Below are positions 60,818-64,000 of a DNA stretch of 64,000 bases, in pieces. This DNA is from Pardosa pseudoannulata. Lineage: Eukaryota; Arthropoda; Arachnida; Araneae; Lycosidae. The DNA is taken from NCBI GenBank assembly GCA_032207245.1, contig CM063510.1, forward strand, positions 51,444,578 to 51,508,577. The letters run 5' to 3'. The notes under the pieces are model-generated. The model searched no databases. It was not told the DNA's origin and saw only the letters and a list, made by a program, of their open reading frames with translations. Position numbers and translations under genes: made by a program. How positions within the stretch are numbered: position 1 is the stretch's first letter; each line of letters starts with the position of its first letter.

Positions 60818-62430
60818 TCATGCTGCAGATAAAGTTGAAATATAATTTGAAGTTCAAAAAGTTAAAGTTCCCTCTGTCAGTCTCTCAGTTGACTGAAATA
60901 ATGTAATAATCTCGGTCAAGTTCGAAGCTCTTAGTAGTTTCTCAGTGTTAATCATTGTTAATTAACTTTTGTGTTTCTTTGCATACTCCAAAGTGAATAA
61001 TTCCATGTAACTAGCACACAGTCTCTATTGAAATGTAAAAGGGATGATGCCCTCCCCCCTTATATTAGCAAACATCTATAAAAAATGCTATTGCAGTTGT
61101 GAAAGAACTCATGTTGGGAACAACCCCTCCCATTCTACTGGTATCATTCCAGCATGCAGCCGATTCATTGTCTCTCTCTCCCGCCATCTTTGTTTTCCTC
61201 ACCAAGAAGCTTATCTCTTTGTAAGGGCGGATGTTGCGGATGATACGTTTGCACTACCAAATGTGTGTAAATTATGGTCGAAATGTCTCGGGCACGATAG
61301 CGCCTTACACCCTGTAGGATAAGTAGTACTTGGTTCGAGTGTTTAAGTGTTCTTATGTCAATATAAAGTGTTCTGTTTCTCAGCTTCTCCTTAACTGTTC
61401 AGTTAAACCAAATAAAATAGTATTTTTCAAACGTATCATATTCCGTTTTATTTCTGTGTTTTATTTCTGTGTCACGGGGTTAAAAAAACTTGTATTCTAT
61501 TTACCATCCATGAAGATAATTTAAAAATAAAGGGAAAAATCTTAACTGCTGTTTTTTTTTGGGGGGAGGGAGGGGTTAAGATCTTTTATTCCTTTCTGTC
61601 GTGGCTTCGTCTTTGGGTTACAAAAGTGTTCGCTTCCAATTACATCTGTTAGTGCTTTACTGTTACTGGTTGTTTCCGATTAGTTTGTGCTATATCACTC
61701 TTATTGTACTGCTCATGTGCGTTACGGATTTTAAGAACATGTAACCAGCAGCGGTCGTCAGCCTTATGGATGATATGTTCCTGAAGAGCTATAATGAATA
61801 ATAGGAGGTCTATGATATTATTAATGACTACTTGAACTTCGGCCGTATCCCAGTTCAGTGGGCACACCAAGTGTTGGCGATGTCGCCAAATTGTAGAACC
61901 CAGTTTTCTGGCAAACCTTGCTCTTGATGACAAAGCTAATAATTTCTGAAAGTAATTTGTACCGTACTTTATTACTTTTTAATCTTTTAGTTTTAAAATA
62001 ATTTCATTAAATAGCAACCATATTTTATAAATATAACTAAATATTTTATAAGCATAATTGCCTAAATGTAACCAACTAATGTTTATATTTTGCTTAATTT
62101 GGGCCTATTACAATATTCCGCACTGTTTAGTTCAATAAACAGTACAAAAGCACCTTTAATTACATTAAAAACACAAATTTATATTTGAATTTATCTTAAC
62201 AAAATTTCAAACCTTTTTTTTTGTTCAAAATATGCTTTGAAATTGGGTATAATCTTAATACAAAACGAAGCACAAATGGTTAACATCACTTAGCGACAGT
62301 TTGGCGATCACTTGTACAAAAATAGAGCCAAAAACATGGCTGCCGGCCCCCGGAACTGGGATTGTACCTGAACTTCATACATGATCATTAATGGCGGTTG
62401 GAGGCACGTAAGGAGAATTCTTACCCTGAC
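60818..62430. other. no recognisable gene
   Basis: A GC-richer patch at 61050-61330 contains CCCGCCATCTTTG, a YY1-like promoter word. Frames at 61044-61322 (+) and 61649-61933 (-) have balanced composition but no known domain. They could be exons; I cannot support it. Confidence 0.35.
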
Positions 62431-62800
62431 CCAGGCTTAAGAGCCCATACAGCAGTTTACTACTGACAACCAGTCACCACGACAGCAACGACAACAGCTA
62501 TATAGCTGCTGCTGACCTACGCGAGGCCCGTCATGGTTCGAAGCTTAATTTGGTCTACCCCAGTAAGGGACAAGTACTACAGAGGCAAGTTCGGGACTAC
62601 CAGGGAAGACTCAGAGGAAAAGATCACTCAGGCACTCCTGGATATTGAACCCCGTACACCCCTAAAGGAGATGTGCCCCTGGGGGTGCTGGAGGCAAGTA
62701 AAATAAAGATCCTGCTTCAATGTCCTTGAAGTTCTCAAACGATAGTTTTGGAGATGGCGGACCAAGCTTGGAGGTCTTCTGGTTGGTCCTGCTTCTTAAC
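62431..62800 (+). mobile_element. SINE-like repeat, copy 2
   Basis: 62711-62800 matches the body of the SINE at 41117-41205 (CAATGTCCT then AAGTTC, ACGATAG and GGTGG/GATGG, ending TTGGTCC). Upstream GC-rich sequence with GGTTCGAAGC at 62537, a good B-box, may be its head, but the left border is not clear. Confidence 0.5.
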
Positions 62801-62887
62801 TGCGAGGAGTCACTTGAGTAACGTCTTATAAGCCCTTTTTCTTTAGGCAGTAGAAACCATCTTTCCATTAGAAGATATGACTTCTAA

Positions 62888-62956
62888 ATGGACTCGACAC
62901 TAATCCAACCTGGACTTGATGAAAGAACTGGTGCGAAGGTAAACCAGGTGTTTAAG
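62888..62956 (+). CDS. candidate first coding exon (partial)
   Basis: ATG at 62888 opens a 23-codon frame, MDSTLIQPGLDERTGAKVNQ and VFK, followed immediately by AAG-GTAAGA, a near-perfect splice donor. After the donor the composition turns T-rich with hydrophobic codons, as expected for an intron. I do not recognise the peptide, and no acceptor or second exon is identified. It could equally be a chance frame in repeat sequence. Confidence 0.25.
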
Positions 62957-63587
62957 GTAAGAGTTTTTATAAATGATTTTTTTTATTGTTTTTATAATTT
63001 CTGGCAATTATTTCCAAGTGTATGTTCATATTACTTCCCTTCCTATAAATTTTTATTTTTGTTATTAAGAAGTAATTGACATTATTAAACATTTTTATGT
63101 AAAACTAGAAGTCCATGAGAAAAAAATAATCTAGACAAAATATAAGAAAAGATTGAGGATATTAGCGTTCCTGTAAAAATTCAATTTGCTTCTCTAAATT
63201 ATAATGATGACTAAAATATGGATCAGACTTCAGCCTCTAATTAATAATGAAGAAAATATTCTAAGTAATGAAACGAATGTAACTGAAAATAATCAAAATA
63301 ATACTAAGTATTAAACCTTATCAACTATTTTTCGAAGTAAATCAAAGCTGTAAAAATATTCTGGACAAAACTATAGGTTATTAGATTTAGAACGCTATGG
63401 TCTACTGTTTTGCTACACTAGGATTAATGAGACTGGAACCTACTACTAAAGCAGATTTCGAACGATTAGGAAAATTCATATATCAGCCGTATTAGGAACC
63501 ACAAATTCTGGTACCCTAGAGAAGAGTCTATGCTTTCAGCCCTCGTAAGCAATACATAGCTTGTCAAAGCATATAAATACTGAACTA
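62957..63587. other. no gene; short repeat patch
   Basis: 63390-63445 resembles 15245-15305 (GGTCTA then TAATGAGACTGG and ACCTAC). Otherwise AT-rich. Confidence 0.4.
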
Positions 63588-64000
63588 CAGTAAAACCTCA
63601 ATACAAAAAATATTTAGGGGACCCAATAAAATTACTTATAGAAGGACATGTTGTTTTATCGAGAGGTGATATAACGATAAAATAAAGTAGGATTCAATAG
63701 AACAGCAGATCTGACAAGATACTTTCAGTGCAAGACTTAAATTAGGGCTAGTTTGAAATTTGTGACAGTGTAATAAAAACAGGATCAGACTCTTAAATAT
63801 TGTCAAAGTGTAGAAAATTAAACTGTTTCAGCTGCAGTTTAAGTAAAATTCATTCGGACAAATTTATAGGTTATTGTATAAATCATTCTTTTTTTTTTAC
63901 TGTTAAATAGCTGTACTACAGACTATCGCAGTTATAGAGGAAATATATGGTATTAGGAACATAAAAGTCGAGGGAAAACTTTTAGGACCCATTATAATTA
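63588..64000. mobile_element. left end of a pogo-like MITE, cut by the window edge
   Basis: TA at 63586-63587 followed by CAGTAAAACCTCAATAC, then AGGGGACCCAATAAAATTAC; typical pogo/Tigger-style tip. AGGACCCATTATAATTA at the window end may be the start of its other half. Confidence 0.5.

Noticed and set aside
59559..60857. Minus-strand proteins of LTLSA or FDSKC repeats, up to 345 codons
   Set aside because: A 15-bp tandem repeat stays open in several frames by arithmetic; two unrelated proteins from the same bases, no promoter or unique domain.
61044..61933. Two host exons
   Set aside because: Balanced composition but no domain, no convincing splice sites and no start context; left as unresolved.

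Overview
The window looks like repeat-rich, AT-rich non-coding DNA from an animal nuclear genome. An arthropod is the best guess and an arachnid is plausible, but no single-copy marker gene fixes the taxon. The evidence is the mixture of jockey-like LINEs, Ty3/gypsy, mariner/Tc1, pogo-like, piggyBac and hAT elements, tRNA-derived SINE-like repeats, long (AT)n tracts and a 100-N scaffold gap. There are no operons or bacterial features. The only clearly intact, probably host gene is a single-exon C2H2 zinc-finger gene at 46187-47215 (+). A candidate coding exon with a good splice donor lies at 62888-62956.

Layout. 1-10.8 kb: a LINE endonuclease relic (1371-1960), three diverged tandem copies of a piggyBac-like C-terminal segment (1960-2830), long microsatellites, a nearly complete mariner-type element (8119-9780) with about 215-bp inverted repeats, TA duplications and one premature stop, and a pogo-like MITE. 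10.8-30.1 kb: several copies of one long non-coding repeat family whose termini read GGGCCATATTC. One copy is inverted (10801-13289). The others form a 13.3-kb composite insertion (16773-30072) that splits the reverse transcriptase of a minus-strand LINE exactly between GVPQG and the GPILF/FADD region. The composite contains a 5.4-kb tandem duplication with a 5'-truncated gypsy integrase and 3' LTR at its junction. A THAP zinc-finger relic lies at 14531-14738.

30.1-45 kb: a 2.9-kb hAT-like element with an 8-bp target duplication (30323-33193), the assembly gap (33348-33447), a 925-bp piggyBac remnant with TTAA duplications (34882-35806), a hAT remnant (36071-36920), a foldback repeat family with one copy split by a 5'-truncated LINE that keeps a full RNase H domain (37734-38718), a candidate solo LTR (39334-39623), a tRNA-headed SINE (41003-41206) and a hAT MITE (41932-42915). 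45-64 kb: the zinc-finger gene, a mariner relic on the minus strand (47663-49010), a pogo-like MITE (51431-52108), another hAT remnant (52373-53103), a deleted mariner (54216-54931), a palindromic MITE carrying a nested hAT MITE (56181-56906) and a 1.17-kb minisatellite of 77 full 15-bp units (59645-60817).

The genes do not form a pathway: almost everything coding here is transposon-derived and broken. What is informative is the nesting. Several insertions can be dated relative to each other because the interrupted sequence can be joined across them. I see no clear new functional system. The most unusual structure is the GGGCCATATTC family: about 5 kb per copy, non-coding, internally duplicated and of unassigned superfamily.
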